From: Lentibacillus cibarius
GTDB lineage: Bacteria; Bacillota; Bacilli; Bacillales; Amphibacillaceae
Length of the DNA stretch: 64,000 nt
Assembly: GCF_005887555.1 (NCBI RefSeq)
Contig: NZ_VCIA01000001.1
Location: forward strand, 310,001-374,000
Direction: 5' to 3'
Positions 8,437 through 16,168 of the stretch are shown piece by piece. Positions within the stretch are counted from its first letter, which is position 1. Each line of letters begins with the position of its first letter. The notes below the pieces were generated by a model. It made no database searches, was not told the origin of the DNA, and worked only from the letters and a program-made list of their open reading frames with translations. Both the position numbers and the translations under genes were made by a program.

Positions 8437-10659
8437 TCAAACGTTGCCACATTCCCGTATGTCAGCTTCCCGTTGACTCGGCTTATATGAATTCGTGTAT
8501 TTGTTTATTCGTTCAGCGAGTTTGCTGTTGCGTTTAATAATTTGGTTATTTGCAATAGCTGTATTTAAGGCTTTTTTTGTTCCAATAAACACCAATTTTT
8601 CTGTTGCACGTGTCATAGCAGTATATAATAAGTTTCTTTCCAACATCATATAATGACTTATCGTAGCAGGAATAAGCACAATCGGTGCCTCACCGCCCTG
8701 TGCTTTATGGATCGTAATAGCATAGCCCAGATTCAATTCTTTTGTCTCTGTTTTGGTATATGTGATTTCTTTACCAAAGTAGTCAATTTCCATAATGTCA
8801 ATAACGTTTCCATCATCATCTGTTTTTTGCCTAAATCCGGTAATAACACCCGTATCGCCATTAAAAATTTGCTTCTCATAATTATTTTTCACCTGAATAA
8901 CTTTATCCCCAAGACGGAAAAGGCTCTTACCTATTTTCCATTCTTGTTTCATTACGTCAGATGGATTAAGCTTTTCTCGAAGCATTTCATTTAAAATTTC
9001 TGTGCCAACCGGACCTTTTTTCATCGGACTGAGAACTAGAATATCTGATAGATCATAACCTAATTCTTGAAAACGACTCGCACTTCGTACAAGTAACGCA
9101 GCAATTTTCTTTGGATATTGCTGAACCAGAAAATAGAAATCGTCTTTTTCTTTATCAAAGACAATTGACTTGCCCTGATTAACGCGGTGAGCATTTTTGA
9201 TAATTTGACTTTCTTGTGCTTGTCGAAATACCTCAGTCAGCTCTATTGTTGGCAGTCCGGCTTGAATCATATCACGCAAAACATTCCCCGGACTGACGGA
9301 TGGTAATTGGTCAATGTCTCCCACAAATAACACTTTTGTTTGGTCATTAAGAGCCTGTATCAGATGACTGGCTACTTTAACATCCACCATAGACATCTCA
9401 TCCACGATTAATAGGTTGCATGGCAATGGGTTATCCGGATGATACTCCGGCCATTCACCCTGCCGATAACCGATCAGCCTATGAATTGTTGACGCATCCT
9501 GTCCAGCCACTTGTGATAACTTTCTGCTTGCTCTACTTGTAGGTGCTGCAAGGCGTATGATATGCTTGGGATACATTTCCTTATAAATATCTATCATGGC
9601 CCGTACTACGGTTGTTTTCCCAGTACCGGGCCCACCTGTCAGTATAAGGAGCTGTTCATCAAATAATTGTTGAATAGCTTCCCGCTGTTTTTCGCCGAGA
9701 ATCATTTTCTTTCTTCTTTGATACCAATCGATACATTTTTTCACAGTAGGCATGCCTTGCCCATTTCGAAAACGTCTCATTTTGGAGAGTTTTCGGCCTA
9801 ATTGTTGCTCATGGTTATGCAGGAACTTTGGGAATATACAACCGCCCTCGTTGACAATCATTTTTTCTTCTGTACACATTAAGCTATCTTCCAGCTCATT
9901 CATGGTGACCATCTCAGATGACGTGACATTATGGTTCAATGCCTTTTTCGTTTCTTCCAGCAATTCCTGTTGAGATATATACGTATGTCCAGATTCAAAG
10001 CATTGTTTTTGCAGTACATACTGCAGACATGCTTCAATACGATAACTTGATATCGGCATAATTCCCATGCGTTTGGCGATCTCATCTGCTTTCAAAAAGC
10101 CAACCAAATTCAGCTCAATCAATTTATACGGGTTTCGTTTAATGGTTTCGATGGTATTCGAACCATATTCCTTATAGGCCCGTAAAGCCATATTGGCGGT
10201 TATACCATAGGTGAGCAATTCGGATACAACCTTCTGTACCCCGAAAGTATCCATCACACTATCCACAATCTTTTTGGCCCGCTTCTTCCCTATGCCTTTT
10301 ATTTTTAAGAGACAGAATTCACGTTCTTTTGCTATAACGTCCAACGTCTGCTTACCAAACGTCTGAACAATCTCCCCAGCCTGCTTTTTTCCACATCCCT
10401 TTATAATCGGTGATGAAAGAAACGCAAGAATCTGTTCTTCGGTCTGTGGAATCGGACGTTGCCAACTCTCCACATCAAACTGCCTTCCGTACGTTGAGTG
10501 TGTTTCCCAAACACCCCAGACTTCCACTGTCTCTCCTTTTTCTACTCCATATATATTGCCCTTTATTTTCATTCGTTGTTCATTGGATTGCATCATGGCA
10601 ATCAGAAAATCGTCATTTCTATATAGCACTTCGGTAATGGTGCCTTTTATTAGAATCAT
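8437..10659 (-). CDS. RecD2-like SF1B DNA helicase
   Basis: 740 residues, close to RecD2 proteins. An N-terminal OB-like region is followed by helix-hairpin-helix repeats (KIKGIGKKRAKKI near 125). The helicase core has Walker A GGPGTGKTT near 338, Walker B LLIVDEMSMVD near 425 and a UvrD-like C-terminus with GYAITIHKAQG near 650. It unwinds DNA 5'-3'. Its ATG overlaps the upstream stop by 4 bases (ATGA), so translation is coupled to the NusG-like gene. It probably assists element replication or strand processing; the chromosomal recD2 normally lies elsewhere. Confidence 0.85.
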   Translation of the reverse strand: MILIKGTITEVLYRNDDFLIAMMQSNEQRMKIKGNIYGVEKGETVEVWGVWETHSTYGRQFDVESWQRPIPQTEEQILAFLSSPIIKGCGKKQAGEIVQTFGKQTLDVIAKEREFCLLKIKGIGKKRAKKIVDSVMDTFGVQKVVSELLTYGITANMALRAYKEYGSNTIETIKRNPYKLIELNLVGFLKADEIAKRMGIMPISSYRIEACLQYVLQKQCFESGHTYISQQELLEETKKALNHNVTSSEMVTMNELEDSLMCTEEKMIVNEGGCIFPKFLHNHEQQLGRKLSKMRRFRNGQGMPTVKKCIDWYQRRKKMILGEKQREAIQQLFDEQLLILTGGPGTGKTTVVRAMIDIYKEMYPKHIIRLAAPTSRASRKLSQVAGQDASTIHRLIGYRQGEWPEYHPDNPLPCNLLIVDEMSMVDVKVASHLIQALNDQTKVLFVGDIDQLPSVSPGNVLRDMIQAGLPTIELTEVFRQAQESQIIKNAHRVNQGKSIVFDKEKDDFYFLVQQYPKKIAALLVRSASRFQELGYDLSDILVLSPMKKGPVGTEILNEMLREKLNPSDVMKQEWKIGKSLFRLGDKVIQVKNNYEKQIFNGDTGVITGFRQKTDDDGNVIDIMEIDYFGKEITYTKTETKELNLGYAITIHKAQGGEAPIVLIPATISHYMMLERNLLYTAMTRATEKLVFIGTKKALNTAIANNQIIKRNSKLAERINKYTNSYKPSQREADIRECGNV

Positions 10660-11558
10660 TCCAAAACCACTTCATGCTTCTGAATCCATCGTCGTAAACG
10701 ATGAATAAAATCAGAAGAAGAATATTTGGCTGGGACGGCACCTTTGGCTTCTTGATATATGGCATAGAAAAGTGAAACAGGCATCGTAACAGTTTTTCTT
10801 TTATTTTTAACCCATGCCTTAATCCGTTCAATTATTGGATAAGACGATGGTTTCAAGTCGTTTATTTCTTGTTCCAAATCTGTATCCATGTCATCCATTG
10901 TACGTAACAGTTCTTTTTCTCTTTCCGTACCTACACATTCATTTGCTTCATGAAGAAGATTCTCTTCTTTCTTTTTGGACTCCTGATAACTTAGGATTTC
11001 ATCAAACTGTAATTCTACTTCAGCTGACATAGCTACCTCTTTTAAAAAGGCACTGACTTCCTGCTCAGGAATATTCATACGACTTGGAATCCCTGATACT
11101 TTCGGAATCGAGACCATCATATGATATAAATGGCTCGGCAAATAATGAAAATTATTATCCAGTTCTAATAAGATATACCCTGGGAGTACACTGCTAATTT
11201 TCTTGGAGTCATTTCGGATATTTTTTAATTTCGATGTTATTGCTTTAATTTGCTCCCGGTACTCTTCTTTTATATTTATGGATTTGGAATCATGATGGTC
11301 TTGTATGTGTTCATATGCTACACGCAAATTACTTAAGCTGACTTGCAGTCGTTGAGAGTATAGATGATCCGATATGTCTGAGGATGTTAATTCATGGGGA
11401 TGTAGTTGATCAGTTTTTGCACTCACTATCTCAGTATAAGTTTCCATTGCATAAATTGATTGAACACCTTGATATCCAGTTCGGGATAATAATTCCGTCA
11501 TCATTTCCTTTACTTCTATTTCGGAACCAGTACGTACCTGAATTGCAAAATAAGACAT
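10656..11558 (-). CDS. NusG-family (NGN-domain) transcription elongation paralogue
   Basis: 300 residues from the ATG at 11558, which has GAGGTG upstream. The N-terminus YFAIQVRTGSE matches the first strand and helix of a NusG NGN domain. The domain resumes with LPGYILLEL (125-133) and a SIPKVSGIPSR...IPEQEV segment near 150-168, the same order as in NusG. Between them is an insertion of about 70 residues with coiled-coil character. I see no KOW domain in the basic C-terminal third. Specialised NusG paralogues (RfaH, LoaP, ActX) act on long operons. This gene is first in the minus-strand run, overlaps the helicase gene by 4 bases, and an intrinsic terminator lies further down, which fits an operon-specific antiterminator (inference). 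Confidence 0.75.
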   Translation of the reverse strand: MSYFAIQVRTGSEIEVKEMMTELLSRTGYQGVQSIYAMETYTEIVSAKTDQLHPHELTSSDISDHLYSQRLQVSLSNLRVAYEHIQDHHDSKSINIKEEYREQIKAITSKLKNIRNDSKKISSVLPGYILLELDNNFHYLPSHLYHMMVSIPKVSGIPSRMNIPEQEVSAFLKEVAMSAEVELQFDEILSYQESKKKEENLLHEANECVGTEREKELLRTMDDMDTDLEQEINDLKPSSYPIIERIKAWVKNKRKTVTMPVSLFYAIYQEAKGAVPAKYSSSDFIHRLRRWIQKHEVVLE

Positions 11559-11665
11559 TACACTCACCTCATTTCTTCGTTACCTCATCCAAATGTTTTT
11601 TGGGAGTTTCCGTTAGCTCTTTAACCAATACGCAGTTATCCCTTATACACTTAAAACTTAAAGCC

Positions 11666-11854
11666 CTAAATACTCATAAGAGTTCCATTGGCTGGCTTCC
11701 GAATAACCTGTTTTGGCGATTGACCAGGATGTACGTTTAGCTTCATCTTCTCTCTTCTTTGTTCTAATATTCGCGGAATAGATGTCTTCATGAAGAAATG
11801 TTTCATTTCTTCCATTGTTTGTTCACTTATATTGGGTTGAGTTATTTCTTTCAA
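11666..11854 (-). CDS. 62-residue hypothetical protein in the control region
   Basis: No family recognised. The TTG start is preceded by a very strong GGGAGGAG site at 8 bases, so it is very likely translated. The protein is basic and helical at the N-terminus (MEEMKHFFMKTSIPRILEQRREK) with a Pro/Gly-rich end. It lies between the XRE gene and the NusG-like gene, directly after a repressor-type operator (11872-11886). A regulatory role such as an antirepressor is possible but not shown. Confidence 0.55.
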   Translation of the reverse strand: MKEITQPNISEQTMEEMKHFFMKTSIPRILEQRREKMKLNVHPGQSPKQVIRKPANGTLMSI

Positions 11855-11866
11855 TTTTCTCCTCCC

Positions 11867-12091
11867 TTAACTAGATTTTAATTCTACTAGTGTTCCAAAA
11901 AAAATATAATCAATCGGAAATTTATAAACTTCTTGGATTTTTCTTTGCTGATTCGCCGTAAGATCACCAGGATATTTTTCCCACTTAACCAATGTACTGT
12001 GGGAAATCCCAAGCTTTTTGCACGCCTGTTCAATAGTCAATCCAGCATTAACCCTAGCTGCTTTTAATGTGATCTGTGGCATCTGCTGCAT
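11867..12091 (-). CDS. XRE-family helix-turn-helix protein
   Basis: 74 residues: a single Cro/cI-type domain with the pattern LTIEQACKKLGISHSTLVKWEK at residues 18-39. The start ATG has AGGAGG upstream. It is transcribed away from the S24-type repressor across a shared operator region, as the Cro or excision-side gene is in many phages and ICEs. It may act as the Cro-like partner in the switch. It is transcribed toward the transfer operon and could drive or gate it. Confidence 0.78.
   Translation of the reverse strand: MQQMPQITLKAARVNAGLTIEQACKKLGISHSTLVKWEKYPGDLTANQQRKIQEVYKFPIDYIFFGTLVELKSS
11872..11886. promoter_or_regulatory. Operator-like site at the 3' end of the XRE gene
   Basis: TAGATTTTAATTCTA differs by one base from the palindrome repeated at 12123-12167. 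It overlaps the last codons of the XRE gene and lies just before the 62-residue gene, about 250 bases from the main operators. The spacing would allow repressor looping. Confidence 0.5.
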
Positions 12092-12122
12092 CTTGTTACC
12101 TCCTTTCTGTTTTCTACAATAC

Positions 12123-12209
12123 TAGAATTTAATTCTATAGTAAATGCGACTTTAGAATTAAATTCTACTTTTATTGCTAAAACGTTTGAAACAGTAGAAT
12201 TAAATGATA
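12123..12209. promoter_or_regulatory. Divergent control region with three repressor operators
   Basis: Two perfect 15-base palindromes, TAGAATTTAATTCTA (12123-12137) and TAGAATTAAATTCTA (12153-12167), are 30 bases apart. A third, degenerate copy TAGAATTAAATGATA is at 12195-12209. They fill the spacer between the divergent XRE and S24-repressor genes. This is the classic lysogeny-switch arrangement, and the likely ligands are the two adjacent HTH proteins. Confidence 0.8.
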
Positions 12210-12242
12210 GAATAACATTAAACGGAGGGGGGGTGAACTTAT

Positions 12243-12869
12243 ATGAGTGAAATGGAGCGAATAATATCTGAAAACATTAAAACATTATTGAGGAAATACA
12301 ATGTAACCCAAAGTGATCTTAGCAAAATTGCAGGTGTATCAGAATCGACGGTTGGTAAATGGATACTACAAAAGTCAACACCACGAATGGGTGCCGTACA
12401 AAAGATAGCGGATCATTTCAAATTGCCCAAGAGCTACATCTTAAATGAAAAACAGCCGGAAAACTTATATGAAATTAATAAGGAGTTTTCATATGTTCCA
12501 GTTTTAGGAACAATTGCTTGTGGTGATCCAATCTATGTAGAAGAAAACTTTGAAGAATACCGCACTGAACCAAAACAAAATTTACCAATTGGAAACCTTT
12601 ATTACTTAAGAGCAAAAGGCGATTCAATGGAGCCAACCATTCCAAGTGGTTCGATTGTATTAATTCGAGAGCAAAACGATGTAGAATTAAATGAGATTGC
12701 AGCGGTTCTTGTAAATGGAGACACAGAAGCAACCTTAAAAAGAATTTCAAAACAAAATGGAACTGTTTTTCTAATGCCCGACAACCCAAAGCATCATCCA
12801 ATTATTGTTGATGAATCAAATCCGGCTAAAATAATAGGAAAAGCAATTCGTTACACACAGGATTTATAA
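12243..12869 (+). CDS. cI/LexA-like repressor with S24 self-cleavage domain
   Basis: 208 residues. The N-terminal HTH (TQSDLSKIAGVSESTVGKW near 20-40) is joined to an S24 peptidase domain. The cleavage-site region IACGDPI is near residue 92, the catalytic serine lies in GDSMEPTI near 125, and the lysine in ATLKRI near 162. Such repressors hold the element silent and cleave themselves when RecA is activated by DNA damage. A GGAGGGGG site precedes the ATG. The gene is followed by a terminator and then the recombinase gene on the same strand. Confidence 0.9.
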   Translation: MSEMERIISENIKTLLRKYNVTQSDLSKIAGVSESTVGKWILQKSTPRMGAVQKIADHFKLPKSYILNEKQPENLYEINKEFSYVPVLGTIACGDPIYVEENFEEYRTEPKQNLPIGNLYYLRAKGDSMEPTIPSGSIVLIREQNDVELNEIAAVLVNGDTEATLKRISKQNGTVFLMPDNPKHHPIIVDESNPAKIIGKAIRYTQDL

Positions 12870-12890
12870 GCATTTGGCCAAATGTTTATG

Positions 12891-12918
12891 AAAGGGCGGT
12901 TAAACTAACTGCCCTTTT
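12891..12918 (+). terminator. Intrinsic terminator after the repressor gene
   Basis: AAAGGGC(G)GTTA and TAAC(T)GCCCTTTT form a hairpin with a 3-base loop and a short T run. It separates repressor transcription from the recombinase gene. Confidence 0.65.
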
Positions 12919-12940
12919 AATTTAAAACGAGGTGATAACA

Positions 12941-14344
12941 ATGATAGCAATTTATTTAAGAGTGTCTACACTAGAACAAGTAAAAGATGGCTACTCTATA
13001 GATGCCCAACGCGAACGATTAGTAGCTTTTTGCACCGCTCAAGGTTGGAATGACTACAGATTTTATGTTGACCAAGGTGTATCAGCAAAAGACACCGAAC
13101 GACCTGAATTAAAACAAATGTTCAAGGATATTAAAAAAGGTAAAATATCTATGATTCTTGTGTATCGATTAGACCGCTTTACTAGAAGGGTTATTGATCT
13201 CCATGAAATGCTAGAAGAAATGGAAAAATATAATTGTAAGTTTAAATCAGCAACGGAACCTTACGACACGACAACAGCGATGGGAAGAATGTTTATTACA
13301 ATTGTTGCTGCACTTGCCCAATGGGAAAACGAAAACCTTTCCGAACGTATTAAAATGGCTTTAGAGGAAAAGGTCTCAGGTGGTGAACGTGTGGGGGGTG
13401 TACCATACGGATTTGATATGACAGAGGATAGAAAGCTAATTAAAAATGATAAGGCACCGATTGTACTAGATATGATTAATAAAATTAAGTCTGGTATGTC
13501 TGCGATGGCACTAGCTGATTTTTTAAATAAAACAAATAACGATAAACCAGTATGGAGAGCACAAACTGTATTACGAATCCTTAAAAACCCTGCTCTTTAC
13601 GGTGCTACTAGATGGAATGATAAAGTCTACGAAAACACCCATGAAGGAATTATAAGCAAGGATGAATTTATGAAGTTGCAGCTCATATTGAACGATCGAA
13701 CCCAACACCGTAGACGAGATGTTACGAACACGTATATATTTCAAGGTGTCATAGCTTGTCCTAGCTGTGGTCATCCCCTATCCGTTAATCGGTATATACG
13801 AAAACGGAAAGATGGATCTGAACATCAATTTGCTATGTATCGTTGCCAACCTTGTGAAAAAGAAAAGAAATTTACTAAAAGTATAAATGAACATAAAATA
13901 ATTGATGCTCTTTATGACTACATGAGAAACGTAAATATAGATAACATCGAAACCATTGAAGATACCAGCGAGTCAATTTATACGGATCAACTCAATCAAA
14001 TTGAAAAGAAAAGGGAAAAATATCAGAGGGCCTGGGCATCGGATTTAATATCAGACGACGAATTTAAAAAATTAATGGATGAAACCAAGGAAACGTTTGA
14101 GTACTTAAAAAAGAAAGTCAATGAATACGAATACCCTGTTGTTGTAGATAAGGAAGCATTGAAGCAGATTGTGTTTACATTCAACGATAATTTTAGACTG
14201 CTTACTCTTGATGAAAAAAGAGCGTTTGTCTCTACATTTATCCGTAAAATCGAGATTCAAGTTATACCGCAACCACCTAAAAGACCAGATAAATCCAAGC
14301 GTGGCCTCTATTCAATAGAGATTACAAACGTCGACTTTTATTGA
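12941..14344 (+). CDS. int: Large serine recombinase (element integrase)
   Basis: 467 residues from the ATG at 12941; the GAGGTG that includes an upstream GTG is better read as its ribosome-binding site. The resolvase domain carries the nucleophile in LRVSTLEQ and the motif YRLDRFTR near 75. A recombinase domain follows. A zinc ribbon has CPSC near 270 and CQPC near 295, and a coiled coil spans about 350-415. This is the layout of phage-type large serine integrases, which cut at a 2-base core and normally need a directionality factor for excision. It lies at the element's right end, pointing into comGA. Confidence 0.93.
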   Translation: MIAIYLRVSTLEQVKDGYSIDAQRERLVAFCTAQGWNDYRFYVDQGVSAKDTERPELKQMFKDIKKGKISMILVYRLDRFTRRVIDLHEMLEEMEKYNCKFKSATEPYDTTTAMGRMFITIVAALAQWENENLSERIKMALEEKVSGGERVGGVPYGFDMTEDRKLIKNDKAPIVLDMINKIKSGMSAMALADFLNKTNNDKPVWRAQTVLRILKNPALYGATRWNDKVYENTHEGIISKDEFMKLQLILNDRTQHRRRDVTNTYIFQGVIACPSCGHPLSVNRYIRKRKDGSEHQFAMYRCQPCEKEKKFTKSINEHKIIDALYDYMRNVNIDNIETIEDTSESIYTDQLNQIEKKREKYQRAWASDLISDDEFKKLMDETKETFEYLKKKVNEYEYPVVVDKEALKQIVFTFNDNFRLLTLDEKRAFVSTFIRKIEIQVIPQPPKRPDKSKRGLYSIEITNVDFY

Positions 14345-14396
14345 TTGTTATAGTTGTATTTACATAACGAGCCCAACAGGAAGTGGCAAAACAACG
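14345..14396. other. Right element-chromosome junction (attR) in comGA
   Basis: Element DNA gives way here to comGA coding sequence. The frame reads CIYITSPTGSGKTTTLYT, where ComGA proteins normally have a glycine before PTGSGKT. The exchange point therefore probably lies within or just before the codons for this Walker A motif (about 14364-14380). The exact core cannot be fixed without the left junction. Confidence 0.6.
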
Positions 14397-14963
14397 ACAT
14401 TATATACGCTACTGCAATCGATTCTTGAGGAAAATTCCTTTCAAACCATTACACTTGAGGACCCAGTTGAAAAGGACATTGACGATATCCTACAAGTACA
14501 AGTAAATGAAAAAGCGGGTATTACGTATCAAACAGGGCTAAAGGCTGCTCTTCGGCACGATCCTGATATTATTATGATTGGAGAAATCAGGGATCGATTC
14601 ACAGCACAGTTTGCATTTGATGCTTCACTAACAGGTCACCTTGTACTGAGTACACTACATGCAGGAAATGCTCAAGGTACTATTCAGCGCTTATTGGAAA
14701 TGGGAATAACCAATACTGACATGAAACAGTCATTAATTGCAGTAGCTGCACAGCAACTGATCCCGGTTAGTACCAATCACCAAACCACGAGGCGTGCTGC
14801 CATTCTGGAAATGTTGGATGGCACTACGCTTGAAAATGTTTTAGACAGTGGAGGTCTACAGTCGACGGACCACTTTCACACTTTTGATCACTTACGAAAG
14901 AAGGCTTTTGCACATGGATTTATTTCGGATAAAACGTTTTGGGCTTTCGGCAGCCAAACGTAA
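14364..14963 (+). pseudogene. comGA: 3' part of comGA, cut off by the integrated element
   Basis: The remaining roughly 199 codons start inside the Walker A motif (PTGSGKTT) and contain the Asp box (TLEDPVEKD), Walker B region (IIMIGEIRD) and His box (GHLVLSTLHAG) of a type II/IV secretion ATPase. ComGA powers assembly of the competence pseudopilus. The N-terminal half should lie beyond the left end of the element. The frame is open to its natural stop, so precise excision could restore the gene. There is no start or promoter immediately upstream, so it is not expected to make protein while the element is in place. Confidence 0.88.
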
Positions 14964-15975
14964 AGCACCTAGCAAAGAGCTGCAGTTACGTTTTTTACAC
15001 CGCCTGGCCAGATTGCTAAAAAATGGTTATGCCTTAATCAGGGCCCTTGAAATTATTCAGTGGGATAAACAGTTGAAATTACTTGCCACTTCGGTTATTT
15101 CGTCACTTAAATCCGGTAGCCCATTTGACGAAGCGCTTGAATACGCCCGTTTCAGTCCCGTTGTCACATCCTATTTGTATTTAGTCCGTAATAACGGTGA
15201 CATGGTAACAAACTTGGAGAAATGTATCACCATGTTTGAACAACGATTTGTCTACATGAAAAAGTTCCAAGAAACGGCACGGTATCCATTAATCTTACTT
15301 ATTGTGTTTACTTTCCTGCTGTATTTTATCAAACAATCCATCCTGCCTACGTTTCTGGATTTTTTCCAGGGAGCTCCGGAAACTGTATCGACCTTCATGC
15401 TTGCGATAACATTAATTGATACGATTGGTTATTTTTTCATCGGTTTCTTGTTCATTTTGGGTTTAGGATTTGTCATATGGCATTTAAACAAATCAAAGAT
15501 TGACATTGATAAACAAATAAGACTGTACACCCTAATCCCAATCTACCGACAATATAAGCAAATGCAAATCTCATTTTTATTCGCCATACACATCAGCTCC
15601 TTATTAAAGAGTGGCCTTTCTATAAGAGAAGTTTTGATTAATATGTCGAAACAGAAAAAACAACCCATTCTTGCCCACTATGCTTCCTTGCTTACTAATG
15701 AATTATCGCATGGAATTTATGTAACAAACTTGTTGGCAAACTTACCGCTCATTGATAAGCAGTTATCCATCATCTTTCAGAAGCATTCGGACGTACAAGC
15801 GTTGGAGAAAGATTTGACCGTTTATAGTGAACTACAGACCGAAGAAACGCATCGTAAAATCATGAAAACAATTACTTATATACAGCCCATCTTCTTTGTC
15901 ATACTTGGTGGAATGATTGTTACCATTTATATTTCTCTCATGTGGCCAATGTTTCAGCTAATTAAAACCATTTAA
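14914..15975 (+). CDS. comGB: ComGB, polytopic membrane protein of the competence pseudopilus
   Basis: 353 residues from the ATG at 14914, which overlaps the comGA end by 50 bases as in other comG operons. It is a GspF/PilC-type protein with two repeated helical domains (near residues 25-110 and 220-310), a hydrophobic pair at about 120-200, and a final membrane helix ending FQLIKTI. It is the platform on which ComGA acts. The frame is intact, but the gene is now cut off from comGC by about 2 kb containing metA and a comGAB relic, and from its promoter by the element. Confidence 0.88.
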   Translation: MDLFRIKRFGLSAAKRKAPSKELQLRFLHRLARLLKNGYALIRALEIIQWDKQLKLLATSVISSLKSGSPFDEALEYARFSPVVTSYLYLVRNNGDMVTNLEKCITMFEQRFVYMKKFQETARYPLILLIVFTFLLYFIKQSILPTFLDFFQGAPETVSTFMLAITLIDTIGYFFIGFLFILGLGFVIWHLNKSKIDIDKQIRLYTLIPIYRQYKQMQISFLFAIHISSLLKSGLSIREVLINMSKQKKQPILAHYASLLTNELSHGIYVTNLLANLPLIDKQLSIIFQKHSDVQALEKDLTVYSELQTEETHRKIMKTITYIQPIFFVILGGMIVTIYISLMWPMFQLIKTI

Positions 15976-15992
15976 CAATAAAATTAAATTCT

Positions 15993-16082
15993 AATCAGTG
16001 GGGATTCAACACCCGGACTTATTATTGGGTTTGATTCATAGGATAAGACGAGCTTAGTCTACTCTTCCAATCCCCACTGATT
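15993..16082. repeat. 90-base structured palindrome after comGB
   Basis: Perfect 14-base arms AATCAGTGGGGATT (15993-16006) and AATCCCCACTGATT (16069-16082) enclose 62 bases. Inside, CCC/GGG and AGAC/GTCT can form two small stems, so the transcript could fold as a three-way junction. It may be a REP- or MITE-like repeat, a terminator for comGB, or a structured RNA. No reading frame is present. Confidence 0.65.
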
Positions 16083-16168
16083 GTGAGTGATTCGATTTAC
16101 AGATGGTTGTCAGTTGTATGCAAAACAAAATATTACCTAGCTCATTTGTAGAACAGGTTATTTTTTGA

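Larger units (their letters stand above)
1..14366. mobile_element. Right part of an integrative and conjugative element inserted in comGA
   Basis: The stretch holds a VirB4-type transfer ATPase with TcpE- and TcpC-family partners, ParM/ParR, a Rep-like protein, a RecD2-like helicase, a NusG paralogue, an immunity region and a large serine recombinase. The recombinase ends about 20 bases before comGA sequence resumes inside its Walker A motif, so the right end is placed near 14345-14380. The left end, relaxase and coupling protein are outside the window. A type IV secretion set plus integrase means an ICE by the usual definition; the replication and partition genes suggest a plasmid ancestor (inference). 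Confidence 0.88.

Noticed and set aside
14364..14963. Treating 14574-14963 as a separate small ATPase gene
   Set aside because: It is the C-terminal part of comGA; the same frame is open upstream to the element junction.
15980..15993. AAATTAAATTCTA resembling the repressor operator
   Set aside because: Only a half match in A/T-rich DNA outside the element; likely chance.
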